A stretch of 64,000 nucleotides of DNA from NCBI RefSeq assembly GCF_018457165.1, contig NZ_JAFMNX010000001.1, forward strand, positions 124,001 through 188,000, given 5' to 3'. Below, one piece after another: positions 40,287 through 50,591 of the stretch. Every line of letters begins with the position of its first letter. Within the stretch, counting starts at the first letter, position 1. The stretch comes from Tianweitania aestuarii (GTDB taxonomy: Bacteria; Pseudomonadota; Alphaproteobacteria; Rhizobiales; Rhizobiaceae). The notes under the pieces were generated by a model that ran no database searches, was not told where the DNA came from, and saw nothing but the letters and a program-made list of their open reading frames with translations. Both the position numbers and the translations under genes were made by a program.

Positions 40287-41230
40287 TGGGCCGTCGCGGC
40301 AAGAAAAAAGGCCGGCCGGTTTCCGGCTGGGTTGTGCTCGATAAGCCTGTTGGCATGGGCTCCACTGAAGCCGTGTCCAAGGTCAAGTGGCTGTTCAACG
40401 CCGACAAGGCTGGCCATGCCGGTACGCTCGATCCGCTGGCCTCGGGCATGCTGCCGATCGCACTTGGCGAAGCGACGAAGACTGTGCCTTATGTGATGGA
40501 CGGCACGAAAGTCTACCGCTTTACCGTGACCTGGGGTGAAGAGCGAAACACCGACGATCTTGAGGGCGTAGGCACGCACCATTCGACCAAAAGGCCGTCT
40601 AGGGACGAAGTTTCTGCCGTTTTGCCCGGTTATATCGGCGTAATCTCACAGATCCCGCCATCCTTTTCTGCGATCAAGATCGCAGGCGAACGGGCTTATG
40701 ATCTCGCGCGTGAGGGCGAGGTGATCGAGATTCCCGCCCGCGAAGTCGAGATTGATCGTCTCGACATCATCAATCACGACGATCAATCCACCGAGTTCGA
40801 GGTCGAATGCGGCAAGGGTACCTATGTCCGCTCGCTGGCCCGCGACATGGGCCGCCAGCTCGGTTGCTATGGACATATCTCCATGCTGCGCCGGCTGGCC
40901 GTCGATCCCTTTACGGATGCGGATTTCGTCACGGTCGAAGAACTCGAGGCCGTCCGGCCGAAGATCAGCGAAGACGATGTGGTGCGCCCGGATTTTTCGG
41001 CAGTCGACGACTTTCTCGTTGAAACGGCTGCAGCTCTCGATTGCCTGCCGCAGGTAGCATTGAGCGAGGACGCCGCCCACCGCGTGCGCCTCGGCAATCC
41101 CGTGATCGTGCGCGGCCGCGATGCGCCGATCGAAGCCGAAGAAGCCTGCGCCACCGTCCGTGGCAAGCTGGTGGCGATCGGTGCTGTTGAAGGCGGTCAG
41201 TTCAAGCCCAAGCGTGTCTTCACCGCCTGA
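40286..41230 (+). CDS. truB: tRNA pseudouridine-55 synthase
   Basis: The 314-residue enzyme has the catalytic-Asp motif [20 protein letters not shown], then [20 protein letters not shown] and [15 protein letters not shown]. It isomerises U55 in the T-loop of tRNAs. It is coupled to rbfA. A perfect 12-bp palindrome follows before the corA-like gene. Confidence 0.97.
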   Translation: MGRRGKKKGRPVSGWVVLDKPVGMGSTEAVSKVKWLFNADKAGHAGTLDPLASGMLPIALGEATKTVPYVMDGTKVYRFTVTWGEERNTDDLEGVGTHHSTKRPSRDEVSAVLPGYIGVISQIPPSFSAIKIAGERAYDLAREGEVIEIPAREVEIDRLDIINHDDQSTEFEVECGKGTYVRSLARDMGRQLGCYGHISMLRRLAVDPFTDADFVTVEELEAVRPKISEDDVVRPDFSAVDDFLVETAAALDCLPQVALSEDAAHRVRLGNPVIVRGRDAPIEAEEACATVRGKLVAIGAVEGGQFKPKRVFTA

Positions 41231-41248
41231 TGCTCTTTCCGCCTGCAC

Positions 41249-41274
41249 GACTGCGATCTAGATAGATCGCAGTC
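41249..41274. repeat. 26-bp near-perfect palindrome between truB and the CorA-like gene
   Basis: GACTGCGATCTA-GA-TAGATCGCAGTC has 12 perfect pairs around two bases and no T-tract after it. It ends 14 bp before the CorA-family ATG, so it could be an operator, a processing hairpin, or simply a weak terminator. Confidence 0.7.
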
Positions 41275-41288
41275 AGCGGAGAAGAGGA

Positions 41289-42383
41289 ATGACCGAGAAG
41301 TCCAGCGCCCGGCGCCATGGCCGACGCCGCGTCAAGCGTTCGCCGGTCGGCTCATCGCCCGGAACCCTGATCGCCGATCCAAGCGCCAGCAAGCCGGCTC
41401 TCTCCGTGACGGTGATGTCTGCCTCTGGGTTCAAGACCTTCCAGGATGTCAGCCCCGACGACATCCGCCGCCTGAAATCCGAATGGCCGACGATCTGGGT
41501 TGATTGCGTGGGGCTGGGCGATGTCGGCCTGATCGCTGACCTCGGCAAGATCTTCGATCTCCACGCCCTTGCGCTTGAAGACACCGTCAACACGGGGCAG
41601 CGGCCAAAGTCCGACTTTTATGACGAGCATGGTTTTGTTGTGCTCTATGCGATCGACGACGACGAAAACCATCGCTTCGAACAAATCGCTGTCTTCTTCG
41701 GTGATGGGTTCGTCCTCACCTTCGGCGAGCGTCCCGGCGATCCATTTGATCCTGTGCGCAAGCGCATCGAGGTGAATGGTGGCAATCGCCTGCGAGCCCG
41801 CAAGGCGGATTATCTCGCTTACGCTCTGATCGACGCTGTCATCGACAGCTACTTTCCCCGTATCGAGGCGATCGGCGCAGAGATCGATCAGGTCGAAGAT
41901 GAAATTATGGAATGCTGGGAGCATGCTCAGATGGGGGCATTACACCACGCCCGACACGATCTCATTGTCCTGAAACGGTGGCTGTGGCCGTTGCGAGACG
42001 CGATCTCCGGCCTGATCCGTGCGGATGCGACCTACCTCACGGCTGAAACCAAGCTCTATCTGCGCGACACGCTTGATCATGTTTCCAGCCAGATAGAAAT
42101 CACCGAGACCTATCGCGAGACGGTCACCAGCCTGATCGAGATGCATATGTCGATGGCACAGGCGAAGACCAATGAAGTCATCAACCTCCTGACCATCGTG
42201 TCCACGATCTTCATCCCGTTGACCTTTCTGGCCGGCGTATGGGGCATGAATTTCGACCATGAAGCGTCGCCGTGGAACATGCCGGAACTGCATTGGTATT
42301 ACGGCTACCCGGCTGCGCTCGCGACCATGGCGGTGATCGGCGTCCTGCTTTTCCTTTACTTCCGCTGGCGTCGCTGGCTCTGA
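41289..42383 (+). CDS. CorA-family divalent metal ion transporter
   Basis: The 364-residue protein has a large soluble N-terminal domain, a long helix rich in charged residues, and two C-terminal membrane spans. The selectivity motif GMN follows the first (VWGMNFDH), and the protein ends with the basic YFRWRRWL. The loop between spans is EASPWNMPELHWYYG. It may carry Mg, Co or Zn; the ZntB/CorA choice is open. It interrupts the usual truB-rpsO adjacency. Confidence 0.93.
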   Translation: MTEKSSARRHGRRRVKRSPVGSSPGTLIADPSASKPALSVTVMSASGFKTFQDVSPDDIRRLKSEWPTIWVDCVGLGDVGLIADLGKIFDLHALALEDTVNTGQRPKSDFYDEHGFVVLYAIDDDENHRFEQIAVFFGDGFVLTFGERPGDPFDPVRKRIEVNGGNRLRARKADYLAYALIDAVIDSYFPRIEAIGAEIDQVEDEIMECWEHAQMGALHHARHDLIVLKRWLWPLRDAISGLIRADATYLTAETKLYLRDTLDHVSSQIEITETYRETVTSLIEMHMSMAQAKTNEVINLLTIVSTIFIPLTFLAGVWGMNFDHEASPWNMPELHWYYGYPAALATMAVIGVLLFLYFRWRRWL

Positions 42384-42553
42384 CGAAGGCGGCTTTGAAG
42401 GACGATTAGAAACAATTCTCTGGTAAATCGGCACGCCTTCGCCTATATGCGCGGCAGCTTTAGGCGTTTTGCGCTTATCGCCTTCCAAGGCCTCCGCTGG
42501 ACGACATCCCGGCCGCAGGCGTCCCCTTCCTCCCTTTTTGAAAGGAACATCCG

Positions 42554-42823
42554 ATGTCGATTACTGCTGAGCGCAAACAGGAATTGCTGCAGGAATACGC
42601 TACCGTTAAGGGCGACACCGGTTCTCCGGAAGTCCAGGTTGCGATCCTTTCCGAACGCATTCGTAACCTGACCGAGCACTTCAAGGATCACAAGAAGGAT
42701 AACCACTCCCGTCGTGGCCTCCTGAAGCTCGTGTCGCAGCGCCGTCGTCTCCTTGACTATCTCAATGACAAGGACTCCGCGCGCTACAAGACGTTGATCG
42801 AAAAGCTTGGTCTGCGTCGCTAG
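42554..42823 (+). CDS. rpsO: ribosomal protein S15
   Basis: The 89-residue protein [20 protein letters not shown] then [17 protein letters not shown] and [19 protein letters not shown] is S15 in full. It binds the central domain of 16S rRNA. AAAGGAA precedes the start. pnp follows after a 272-bp gap, the classical pairing. Confidence 0.98.
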   Translation: MSITAERKQELLQEYATVKGDTGSPEVQVAILSERIRNLTEHFKDHKKDNHSRRGLLKLVSQRRRLLDYLNDKDSARYKTLIEKLGLRR

Positions 42824-42902
42824 GATCACGTGGCTTTTGCTACGTTGACGAACTGATCTGGATTGGCCGGCGCCCCTGAGGGTCGTCGGCTGATCGCACA
42901 GG

Positions 42903-42951
42903 GATCGATGGTCGATCCTGAGGTTCCCCAGGGCTGTTGCCTCAAGGAACC
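42903..42951 (+). promoter_or_regulatory. folded pnp leader with alternative hairpins
   Basis: Hairpin GATCGA-TGG-TCGATC (42903-42917) is followed by TGAGG, which can pair with CCTCA (42940-42944), or its overlap GGTTCC (42922-42927) can pair with GGAACC (42946-42951). In E. coli the pnp leader is cut by RNase III and controlled by PNPase; a similar role here is inference. Confidence 0.4.
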
Positions 42952-43095
42952 CTCCTGAACCGGTCATGGGGCAGGATTGCAGGCGGCTCGTTTTGGAGCT
43001 TCCCGTTGTCTTGCCCGTGGCGGGTTTGCCCGTAGGAGCCGGATTTGGTTTTCGCGCTAGGAAGCGCCGAGCGGCCGGCACAAAGAGGACGAGAT

Positions 43096-45240
43096 ATGTT
43101 CAAGCATCACAAAGTGGAAATCGAGTGGGGCGGTCGTCCGCTCATTTTGGAAACCGGCAAGATCGCCCGTCAGGCTGACGGCGCCGTGCTGGCGACCTAT
43201 GGCGAAAGCGTCGTGCTCGCCACGGTTGTTTCGGCCAAGTCGCCGAAGCCCGGTCAGGACTTCTTCCCGCTGACCGTCAACTACCAGGAAAAGACTTATG
43301 CCGCCGGCAAGATCCCGGGTGGCTATTTCAAGCGCGAAGGTCGTCCGTCCGAGAACGAGACCCTGGTTTCGCGCCTGATCGATCGTCCGATCCGTCCGCT
43401 CTTCGCGGATGGTTACAAGAACGACACCCAGGTCGTGATCACCGTTCTCCAGCATGACCTCGAGAACAACCCCGACATCCTGTCGATGGTCGCCGCTTCG
43501 GCTGCGCTGACGATTTCGGGCGTGCCTTTCATGGGTCCGATCGGCGGCGCCCGCGTTGGCTACGTCAACGGCGAATACATCCTGAACCCGCATCTCGACG
43601 AGATGCCGGAATCCAAGCTCGACCTCGTGGTCGCCGGCACCGCCGACGCCGTTCTGATGGTCGAATCCGAAGCCCAGGAACTGCCGGAAGACGTCATGCT
43701 CGGCGCCGTGGTGTTCGGCCAGAAGGGCTTCAAGCCGGTTCTGGACGCCATCATCAAGCTGGCTGAAGTCGCCGCCAACGAGCCGCGCGACTACACGCCA
43801 GCCGATCATTCGGCGCTGGAAAGCAAGATCCTCGGCATCGTCGAGAACGATCTGCGCGAAGCCTACAAGATCACGCAGAAGCAGGATCGCTATGTCGCCA
43901 TCGACGCCGCCAAGGCGAAGGTGAAGGCAGCGATGTTCCCTGAAGGTGGCGAAGCCGAATACACGGCCGAAGAAGTCGGCGCCGTGTTCAAGGATGTTCA
44001 GGCCAAGGTCGTTCGCGGCAACATCCTCGATACCGGTTCGCGCATCGATGGTCGTGATCTCAAGACCGTTCGTCAGATCGTGTCGGAAGTCGGCGTTCTG
44101 CCGCGCACCCACGGTTCGGCCCTGTTCACCAGGGGTGAAACCCAGGCGCTGGTTGTTGCTACGCTCGGCACCGGCGAAGACGAGCAGTATGTCGACTCGC
44201 TGACTGGCATGTACAAGGAGCGCTTCCTCCTTCACTACAACTTCCCGCCCTATTCGGTGGGTGAAACCGGTCGCATGGGTTCGCCCGGTCGCCGCGAAAT
44301 CGGTCACGGCAAGCTCGCCTGGCGCGCAATCCGTCCGATGCTGCCAACCCCTGAGCAGTTCCCTTACACGCTGCGTGCTGTCTCCGAGATCACCGAGTCC
44401 AACGGCTCGTCCTCGATGGCAACCGTTTGCGGCACGTCGCTGGCTCTGATGGATGCAGGCGTTCCGCTACAGCGTCCGGTTGCCGGCATCGCGATGGGCC
44501 TGATCAAGGAAGGCGATCGCTTCGCGGTTCTGTCCGATATTCTGGGTGACGAAGATCACCTTGGCGATATGGACTTCAAGGTCGCAGGCACTGAGAACGG
44601 CATCACCTCGCTCCAGATGGACATCAAGATCGATGGCATCACCGAGGAGATCATGCAGGTCGCACTCGGCCAGGCTAAAGATGGCCGTTTGCACATCCTC
44701 AACGAGATGGCCAACGCCCTGACCGAAAGCCGTTCGGAACTCGGCGAGTTCGCACCGCGCATCGAGGTCATGCAGATCCCGACTGACAAGATCCGTGACG
44801 TGATCGGCTCGGGCGGCAAGGTGATCCGTGAGATCGTGGAAAAGACCGGCGCCAAGATCAACATCGAGGACGACGGCACGGTGAAGATCGCTTCGTCTTC
44901 CGCCAAGGAGATCGAGGCAGCTCGCAAGTGGATCCACACGATCGTGGCTGAGCCGGAAGTCGGCGAGATCTACGAAGGCACGGTCGTGAAGACCGCCGAC
45001 TTCGGCGCTTTCGTGAACTTCTTCGGCCCGAAGGACGGTCTGGTCCACATCTCGCAGCTTTCGAGCGAGCGCGTTGCCAAGACCACCGACGTCGTCAAGG
45101 AAGGCCAGAAGGTTTTCGTCAAGCTCATGGGCTTCGACGAGCGCGGCAAGGTTCGCCTGTCGATGAAGGTCGTTGACCAGGAAACCGGTAAGGAACTGGC
45201 CAAGGAAAAGAAGCAGGACGGCGAAGAAGACGCCGGCTGA
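43096..45240 (+). CDS. pnp: polynucleotide phosphorylase
   Basis: From ATG 43096 the product is 714 residues: two RNase PH domains ([40 protein letters not shown]), a KH domain ([20 protein letters not shown]) and an S1 domain ([20 protein letters not shown]). It degrades RNA 3' to 5' with phosphate, as a trimer. GAGGACGAG lies before the start; a strong terminator follows. Confidence 0.98.
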   Translation: MFKHHKVEIEWGGRPLILETGKIARQADGAVLATYGESVVLATVVSAKSPKPGQDFFPLTVNYQEKTYAAGKIPGGYFKREGRPSENETLVSRLIDRPIRPLFADGYKNDTQVVITVLQHDLENNPDILSMVAASAALTISGVPFMGPIGGARVGYVNGEYILNPHLDEMPESKLDLVVAGTADAVLMVESEAQELPEDVMLGAVVFGQKGFKPVLDAIIKLAEVAANEPRDYTPADHSALESKILGIVENDLREAYKITQKQDRYVAIDAAKAKVKAAMFPEGGEAEYTAEEVGAVFKDVQAKVVRGNILDTGSRIDGRDLKTVRQIVSEVGVLPRTHGSALFTRGETQALVVATLGTGEDEQYVDSLTGMYKERFLLHYNFPPYSVGETGRMGSPGRREIGHGKLAWRAIRPMLPTPEQFPYTLRAVSEITESNGSSSMATVCGTSLALMDAGVPLQRPVAGIAMGLIKEGDRFAVLSDILGDEDHLGDMDFKVAGTENGITSLQMDIKIDGITEEIMQVALGQAKDGRLHILNEMANALTESRSELGEFAPRIEVMQIPTDKIRDVIGSGGKVIREIVEKTGAKINIEDDGTVKIASSSAKEIEAARKWIHTIVAEPEVGEIYEGTVVKTADFGAFVNFFGPKDGLVHISQLSSERVAKTTDVVKEGQKVFVKLMGFDERGKVRLSMKVVDQETGKELAKEKKQDGEEDAG

Positions 45241-45261
45241 GCTTCTGCTGACTGAATGATC

Positions 45262-45299
45262 AAGGGGCGCGCTTCGCGAGGAGCGCGCCCCTTCTTTTT
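45262..45299 (+). terminator. intrinsic terminator after pnp
   Basis: The 12-bp stem AAGGGGCGCGCT / AGCGCGCCCCTT with an 8-nt loop is followed by CTTTTT. Confidence 0.9.
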
Positions 45300-45314
45300 A
45301 CCCGTGGATCACCG

Positions 45315-46403
45315 ATGACCGACGACGCTCTCAGAACCTTGTTTCATCCTTTCGAAGCGGGCCTGGTCGACTTGCCCGAACCCGGCACACGCGCTCTCTT
45401 TCCGGGCGCGCGCCCAGGCTGGCGCAAACCGGAGGGCTTCGAGGCGACGATCACCGCCGTGCAGGGCTTTCGCCCGGATTTTCTAGGGCTAAAGCGACAG
45501 GGTATCTCCACCGTGCCCCAAGGTGAGGGGGAGGGGTATGACCTCGCGCTTGTGCTGGGCTCGAAGCATCGCGGCCAGAACGAAGGCTGGATTGCTGAAG
45601 CGCAGCGTCGTGTGAAGCCAGGCGGGTTGATTGTCGTGGCGGCGTCCAAGAAGGACGGCGGCGACAGTTTGCGCAAGCGCATTGCGGAGCTGACGGAGGT
45701 TGAAGACCACGCCGCCAAGCATCATGGCGTCGTGTTCTGGCTGCGCAACGGCGGAACTCAGCTTAAGGAAGCTGCGGCTGAAACGGTCGGCTCGTTCCAG
45801 ACCCGCCCCGGCATGTTCTCGCATGGCCATGCTGATCCCGGCTCGATGTTTCTGCTCGAAAGCTTGCCGGCAGACCTGAAAGGTGACGTTGCCGATTTCT
45901 GTGCCGGCTGGGGCTATCTCGCGGCCGATCTGATCGGTCGCGAGCGCATTCGCAGCGTTGACCTTTATGAGGCCGATCATGCCTCCCTGGAGGCGGCCAG
46001 AACAGCGATGGGTGCCGCTGAGAAGCCGATGGGCTTCTTCTGGCACGATCTCACCAGCGAGCCTGTGGAGCGGGTTTATGACGCTGTGGTAATGAACCCG
46101 CCCTTCCATGCTGGTGGGCATGCAGCGGAGCCGGATCTCGGAGCCAAGCTGATCCGCGCGGCAGCAAGTGCTTTGAAGGGCCACGGCCGGCTGTTTATCG
46201 TTGCCAATCGCGGTCTGCCCTACGAACGCGCGCTGACCGCCGTGTTTGCGGAAACGGGCGAGCTGGCTCGTAACGACGACTACAAGATCCTGTGGGCCTC
46301 CGAGCCGCAAACGCGCAACATGGCGCGGGCCGCAACACAGTTGAAGGCCAGGGGACGGCCGGGTGCACCAGCAAGGCGAAACGGGGCAGGCCGTCGTAAG
46401 TGA
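45315..46403 (+). CDS. RsmC/RlmG-like rRNA guanine-N2 methyltransferase
   Basis: The 362-residue protein has a degenerate N-terminal half and a C-terminal catalytic half with ADFCAGWGYLAADLI (SAM site) and VVMNPPFHAGG (NPPF, for exocyclic-amine methylation). This two-domain layout is that of RsmC (G1207 of 16S) and RlmG. Which base is modified is unknown. The tail is basic (LKARGRPGAPARRNGAGRRK). Confidence 0.85.
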   Translation: MTDDALRTLFHPFEAGLVDLPEPGTRALFPGARPGWRKPEGFEATITAVQGFRPDFLGLKRQGISTVPQGEGEGYDLALVLGSKHRGQNEGWIAEAQRRVKPGGLIVVAASKKDGGDSLRKRIAELTEVEDHAAKHHGVVFWLRNGGTQLKEAAAETVGSFQTRPGMFSHGHADPGSMFLLESLPADLKGDVADFCAGWGYLAADLIGRERIRSVDLYEADHASLEAARTAMGAAEKPMGFFWHDLTSEPVERVYDAVVMNPPFHAGGHAAEPDLGAKLIRAAASALKGHGRLFIVANRGLPYERALTAVFAETGELARNDDYKILWASEPQTRNMARAATQLKARGRPGAPARRNGAGRRK

Positions 46404-46417
46404 CGGCTTGAATGCAA

Positions 46418-46437
46418 AACAGGCCAAAGGGCCTGTT
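46418..46437. terminator. hairpin between converging methyltransferase and fabI genes
   Basis: AACAGGCC-AAAG-GGCCTGTT is a perfect 8-bp stem between converging genes. It lacks a clear T-tract, so termination is only likely. Confidence 0.5.
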
Positions 46438-46487
46438 GATATCTGCTCGATGCAAGAAAAGTGCGCCGCTTGAGGACGGCGTCTCCC

Positions 46488-47297
46488 TCAGCCCTCGTCA
46501 GTCCGCTTCAGCTCTGAGAGGCTTGGCATGGACACGATGTGATAGCCGGAATCCACATAATGGATTTCGCCTGTTACGCCGCCGGACAGGTCCGACAGAA
46601 GATACAACGCCGAGCCGCCAATCTCTTCCAGCGTGACCGGACGGCGGAGCGGCGAATTGCGCTGCTGGAACGAGAACATGTGGCGAGCATCCGAAATGCC
46701 GGCGCCAGCCAGCGTGCGGACGGGACCGGCCGACAGGCCGTTCACACGAATGCCGCGCGGACCGTAATCATTGGCCAGGTAGCGCACGGACGCTTCCAGT
46801 CCGGCCTTGGCGACGCCCATGACATTGTAGTTCGGCATGACGCGCACGGAGCCAGCATAGGTCAGCGTGATCATCGATCCGCCATCGTTCATGATCGCAG
46901 CCGCCTTGCGGGCCACTTCCGTGAACGAATAACAGGAGATCACCATCGTACGGATGAAGTTCTCCTTGGTGGTGTCGGCGTAGAGGCCCTTCAGCTCGTT
47001 CTTGTCGGAAAAGCCGATCGCGTGAACGATGAAGTCGAGCTTGCCCCAGGCCTTTTCAAGCGCTGCGATCGCGGCGTCGATCGAGGCGCTGTCTTCGACG
47101 TCGCAAGGCAAAATGAGGTCACCGGCACCGACCTTTTCGGCCAACGGCTTGACGCGACGACCGAAGGCTTCGCCCTGATAGGTGAAGGCCAGTTCGGCGC
47201 CGTGCTCATGCAGTTTCTGGGCAATGCCCCAGGCAATCGAATGATCGTTGGCGACGCCCATAACGAGGCCGCGCTTGCCCTTCATCAAACCGTCCAT
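46488..47297 (-). CDS. fabI: enoyl-ACP reductase FabI
   Basis: The 269-residue SDR enzyme reduces trans-2-enoyl-ACP with NADH in type II fatty acid synthesis. Y147, Y157 and K164 (TYAGSVRVMPNYNVMGVAK) match the FabI Tyr/Lys catalytic set; GVANDHSIAWGIA binds the cofactor. It is the last gene of the fabA-fabB-fabI operon, 21 bp after fabB. Confidence 0.97.
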   Translation of the reverse strand: MDGLMKGKRGLVMGVANDHSIAWGIAQKLHEHGAELAFTYQGEAFGRRVKPLAEKVGAGDLILPCDVEDSASIDAAIAALEKAWGKLDFIVHAIGFSDKNELKGLYADTTKENFIRTMVISCYSFTEVARKAAAIMNDGGSMITLTYAGSVRVMPNYNVMGVAKAGLEASVRYLANDYGPRGIRVNGLSAGPVRTLAGAGISDARHMFSFQQRNSPLRRPVTLEEIGGSALYLLSDLSGGVTGEIHYVDSGYHIVSMPSLSELKRTDEG

Positions 47298-47318
47298 GAT
47301 GTCCCTCGTGTCCGCCGC

Positions 47319-48539
47319 TTAATCGGCTAAACGCTGGAACACCAGCGTTGCATTGGTGCCGCCGAAGCCGAAGGAGTTCGACAGAACGGTGTTGATTTCA
47401 GCGTCGTCGATGCGCTCGCGCACGATCGGCATGCCCTCGAACTCCGGATCCAGCGTCTCGATATGGGCGCTCTTGCCGATGAACTTGTTTTGCATCATCA
47501 GGATCGAATAGATCGATTCCTGTACGCCGGCCGCACCCAGCGAATGGCCGGTCAGCGACTTGGTCGACGAGATGTTTGGCATCTCCGATCCGAACACTTC
47601 GCGGATCGCGCCCATTTCCTTCGAGTCACCCACTGGTGTCGACGTGCCATGCGTGTTGACGTAGTCGACCTTGCCGTTCACCGTCGACAGCGCCTGACGC
47701 ATGCAGCGAATGGCGCCTTCGCCGGATGGCGCGACCATGTCGTAGCCGTCCGAAGTCGCGCCGTAGCCGACGAGCTCGCAGTAGATCTTGGCACCGCGCG
47801 CCTTGGCGTGTTCCAGTTCTTCCAGAACCAGCACGCCGGCGCCGCCTGCGATCACGAAACCGTCGCGGTCGACGTCATAGGCGCGTGAGGCGACGGATGC
47901 GCGGTCATTGTATTTCGAGGACATCGCGCCCATTGCGTCGAACAGGTTCGACATCGACCAGTCGAGGTCTTCATGGCCGCCGGCAAACATCATGTCCTGC
48001 TTGCCCCACTGGATCATCTCGGCCGCGTTGCCGATGCAATGCGCCGAGGTCGAGCAGGCAGACGAGATCGAATAGTTCACGCCGTGGATCTTGAACCAGG
48101 TCGCAAGCGTAGCCGATGCCGTAGAGGACATGGCTTTCGGCACGGCGAACGGTCCGATGCGCTTCGGGCTGTTGTTCTTTTCGGTGATTTCGGCAGCTTC
48201 CACGATGGTGCGTGTGGATGGACCACCCGAGCCCATGATGATGCCGGTGCGCTCGTTGGTGAACTCGCCTTCAGCCAAGCCGGCATCGGCGATCGCCTGT
48301 TTCATGGCGATGTGGTTCCACATGCCGCCCTGCGACAGGAAGCGGGCAGCGCGGCGATCAACTTCGGCTGCCGCGTCGATCTCGGGCGAGCCCCAGACCT
48401 GGCACTTGAAGCCGTGATCGGCAAAGCTTTGCGAAAAGCTGATGCCGGATTTCGCATTCCGCAGCGAGGCGGTAACCTCGTCGGCGTTGTTTCCGATGGA
48501 CGATACGATGCCCAGGCCGCTTACGACGACGCGTCTCAT
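47319..48539 (-). CDS. fabB: 3-oxoacyl-ACP synthase I
   Basis: The start ATG 48539 has GGAG upstream; the product is 406 residues. The Cys-His-His site is readable: [27 protein letters not shown] and [12 protein letters not shown]. FabB elongates the cis-unsaturated intermediate that FabA makes. It follows fabA by 40 bp on the same strand. Confidence 0.97.
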   Translation of the reverse strand: MRRVVVSGLGIVSSIGNNADEVTASLRNAKSGISFSQSFADHGFKCQVWGSPEIDAAAEVDRRAARFLSQGGMWNHIAMKQAIADAGLAEGEFTNERTGIIMGSGGPSTRTIVEAAEITEKNNSPKRIGPFAVPKAMSSTASATLATWFKIHGVNYSISSACSTSAHCIGNAAEMIQWGKQDMMFAGGHEDLDWSMSNLFDAMGAMSSKYNDRASVASRAYDVDRDGFVIAGGAGVLVLEELEHAKARGAKIYCELVGYGATSDGYDMVAPSGEGAIRCMRQALSTVNGKVDYVNTHGTSTPVGDSKEMGAIREVFGSEMPNISSTKSLTGHSLGAAGVQESIYSILMMQNKFIGKSAHIETLDPEFEGMPIVRERIDDAEINTVLSNSFGFGGTNATLVFQRLAD

Positions 48540-48579
48540 GGCTTCAACTCCGCTTTTAGCGTGATCGTTCTGTTTGGAT

Positions 48580-49107
48580 TCAAACGGCTGTGCCGCCGGC
48601 TTCTTGCTTGGACAGGCCGACCTTGAGATCGGTTGCCTTGTAGATAGGCTCTCCATCCGCCTTCAGCCAGCCATCGGCGATGCCGAGCACGAGGCGTCCG
48701 CGCATCACGCGCTTGAAGTCGACGCCGTATTCCACCTTCTTCACCGAAGGCGTGACCATGCCCTTGAACTTCACCTCGCCGGTGGACAGGGCCATGCCCT
48801 TGCCGGGCTCGCCGAGCCAGCCGAGGTAAAAGCCGGTCAGCTGCCACATGGCATCGAGGCCGAGGCAGCCAGGCATGATCGGGTTGCCGGGGAAGTGGCA
48901 GGGAAAGAACCAGAGGTCCGGGTGGATGTCGAACTCGGCGCGGATATAGCCCTTGTCGAACTCGCCGCCGGTTTCGCTGATATCGGTGATGCGATCGAAC
49001 ATCAGCATCGGCGGGGCGGGCAACTGCGCATTGCCGGGCCCGAAGAGGTCGCCGCGTGCGCAGGCCAGCAGATCCTCGTAGTCGAAGCTCGTCTTGCGGT
49101 CGGCCAT
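48580..49107 (-). CDS. fabA: 3-hydroxydecanoyl-ACP dehydratase/isomerase
   Basis: The 175-residue protein from ATG 49107 has H71 ([16 protein letters not shown]) and D85, equivalent to the active-site His and Asp of FabA. It forms and isomerises the C10 double bond for unsaturated fatty acid synthesis. fabA leads a fabA-fabB-fabI operon divergent from irr, a typical rhizobial layout. Confidence 0.97.
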   Translation of the reverse strand: MADRKTSFDYEDLLACARGDLFGPGNAQLPAPPMLMFDRITDISETGGEFDKGYIRAEFDIHPDLWFFPCHFPGNPIMPGCLGLDAMWQLTGFYLGWLGEPGKGMALSTGEVKFKGMVTPSVKKVEYGVDFKRVMRGRLVLGIADGWLKADGEPIYKATDLKVGLSKQEAGGTAV

Positions 49108-49339
49108 GCTGTTCGTGTCTCCCTCCGGCAAGTGATCTGGTATGCCGGTCTTGTTTCTGTTCTGCTGCGCTGAATACAGCGATTGCATCTGTCCGCGATT
49201 AGCCCGCTTGGCAAGGCGGGTCAACGTGCCGCTATTGATCCATGTGCTGCGACAGAATATATGTTTTTCAAAGCTACGGGGCGATTATAGGGCATCGATG
49301 TGCTCTCAGACGTGCCTGATCAACAATGCTTGGAGCATT

Positions 49340-49765
49340 ATGAGCGAAGCAGTCATGGACTGGCAGACGGTTGAGAAGCGGGTACGCGAAGCGGGTCTGC
49401 GCCCGACGCGTCAGCGCGTCGCACTCGCCAGCCTGATCTTCGCACAGGGTGATCGGCATCTTTCGGCAGAGGAACTGCACGAGGAAGCCTGCATTGCGGG
49501 CGTGCCGGTTTCGCTTGCGACCGTCTACAACGCGCTGCACCAGTTCACCGACGCGGGCATGCTGCGCATTCTGGCCGTGGAAGGTGCGAAGACCTATTTC
49601 GACACCAACACGTCCGACCATCACCACTTCTATGTCGAAGGCGAAAATCGCGTCGTCGACATCATGGATGGTCCCGTGCAGTTCATGCGGCTGCCGCAGC
49701 CGCCGGAAGGCATGGAAATCGCCAATGTGGATGTGGTGATCCGGCTGCGTCCAAAGCGCAGCTAA
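49340..49765 (+). CDS. irr: Irr, Fur-family iron-responsive regulator
   Basis: The 141-residue protein from ATG 49340 (TGGAG upstream) has a winged helix (GLRPTRQRVALASLIF, PVSLATVYNALHQF) and the dimer domain with H94-H95-H96 (TSDHHHFYVE), the metal/heme motif of Irr. There is no N-terminal CP heme-regulatory motif, as in Rhizobium-type Irr. It represses heme synthesis and iron-using genes under low iron. The fabA neighbour supports the call over Fur/Mur. Confidence 0.92.
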   Translation: MSEAVMDWQTVEKRVREAGLRPTRQRVALASLIFAQGDRHLSAEELHEEACIAGVPVSLATVYNALHQFTDAGMLRILAVEGAKTYFDTNTSDHHHFYVEGENRVVDIMDGPVQFMRLPQPPEGMEIANVDVVIRLRPKRS

Positions 49766-49789
49766 CGGACGCGCTTTGCTGACGGGCGG

Positions 49790-49818
49790 CGGCGCCGGTT
49801 TGAAGCGGCGCCTTCTTG
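49790..49818. terminator. hairpin between irr and the SH3 gene
   Basis: GGCGCC (49791-49796) pairs with GGCGCC (49807-49812), followed by TTCTTG. It lies between converging genes. Confidence 0.5.
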
Positions 49819-49821
49819 TCC

Positions 49822-50427
49822 CTAGTCTTTGACGGTCTCGCCGGGGTAAGCGCCCCATAGAAGCGCCTGGCTGATCCAGCCTTCACGCCCATCGAACGTC
49901 ATTTCGCACCAGGATCCGTTGCAGGTCTTGATCGTGCCGATCACGCCGGGCTCGACGCGGACCACGACGCTGGCGTCCTTGTTCGGCTCGGACATGACGG
50001 TGATGGCGGCATCCGGCTTGCCGCGCTGCCACGGTGCGACGATGGCGGTGCGACGGCCGGACAGGAGCGACTGGTTGACCCAGCCTTCGGAGCCATCGGG
50101 ATCGCGCACGCGGCGCCAGTTGTCGTATTCCTGGATGATCTCCATCGGCATGCCGGACTTCAGATACATCCAGTCCACGGCATAGTTGACGCCGGGGCCG
50201 ACACGCGAATTCACGCGGCCCGACTTCAGGCTGACGAAGCGTGGCAAGGGCAGGCCGCTTCCGCGGCGAAACGCATCCGGAACAACGGCAACCTCACCTT
50301 CTTTCGGAGCTGCTTCTTCCTGAGCTTTGGCTGGTTCTTCCTGTGCAAAGCTCGGTATCGCAGCGCCTGGCAGGATCGAGGCCATACCTGCGGCCAAAAG
50401 CGCTGAACGAAGATGAAGGCCTTTCAT
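49822..50427 (-). CDS. secreted bacterial SH3-domain protein
   Basis: The 201-residue product from ATG 50427 has a signal peptide ending AIPSFAQ, a Glu/Ala/Lys-rich linker, then two SH3_3/SH3_4-like units (LKSGRVNSRVGPGVNYAVDW, NWRRVRDPDGSEGWVNQSLL; ASVVVRVEPGVIGTIKTCNG, WCEMTFDGREGWISQALLWG). Such proteins bind peptidoglycan or act as periplasmic scaffolds; the exact role is unknown. It diverges from the dehydrogenase gene. Confidence 0.88.
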   Translation of the reverse strand: MKGLHLRSALLAAGMASILPGAAIPSFAQEEPAKAQEEAAPKEGEVAVVPDAFRRGSGLPLPRFVSLKSGRVNSRVGPGVNYAVDWMYLKSGMPMEIIQEYDNWRRVRDPDGSEGWVNQSLLSGRRTAIVAPWQRGKPDAAITVMSEPNKDASVVVRVEPGVIGTIKTCNGSWCEMTFDGREGWISQALLWGAYPGETVKD

Positions 50428-50591
50428 GGTGGTATTTCCCGATGTAGTTTCGCGCAGCACCTGGCCGCGTTTTTCCCTTTGTCTTCCTGCAATCGGCTTG
50501 GTAGGACCGGCCACCGCAAGACATGGTTCGAGTGTGCCAAGTCTTGGTTAAAGAGGTCTCAACGGGACCCGCTTTGGGAGGGGCGTCATTC

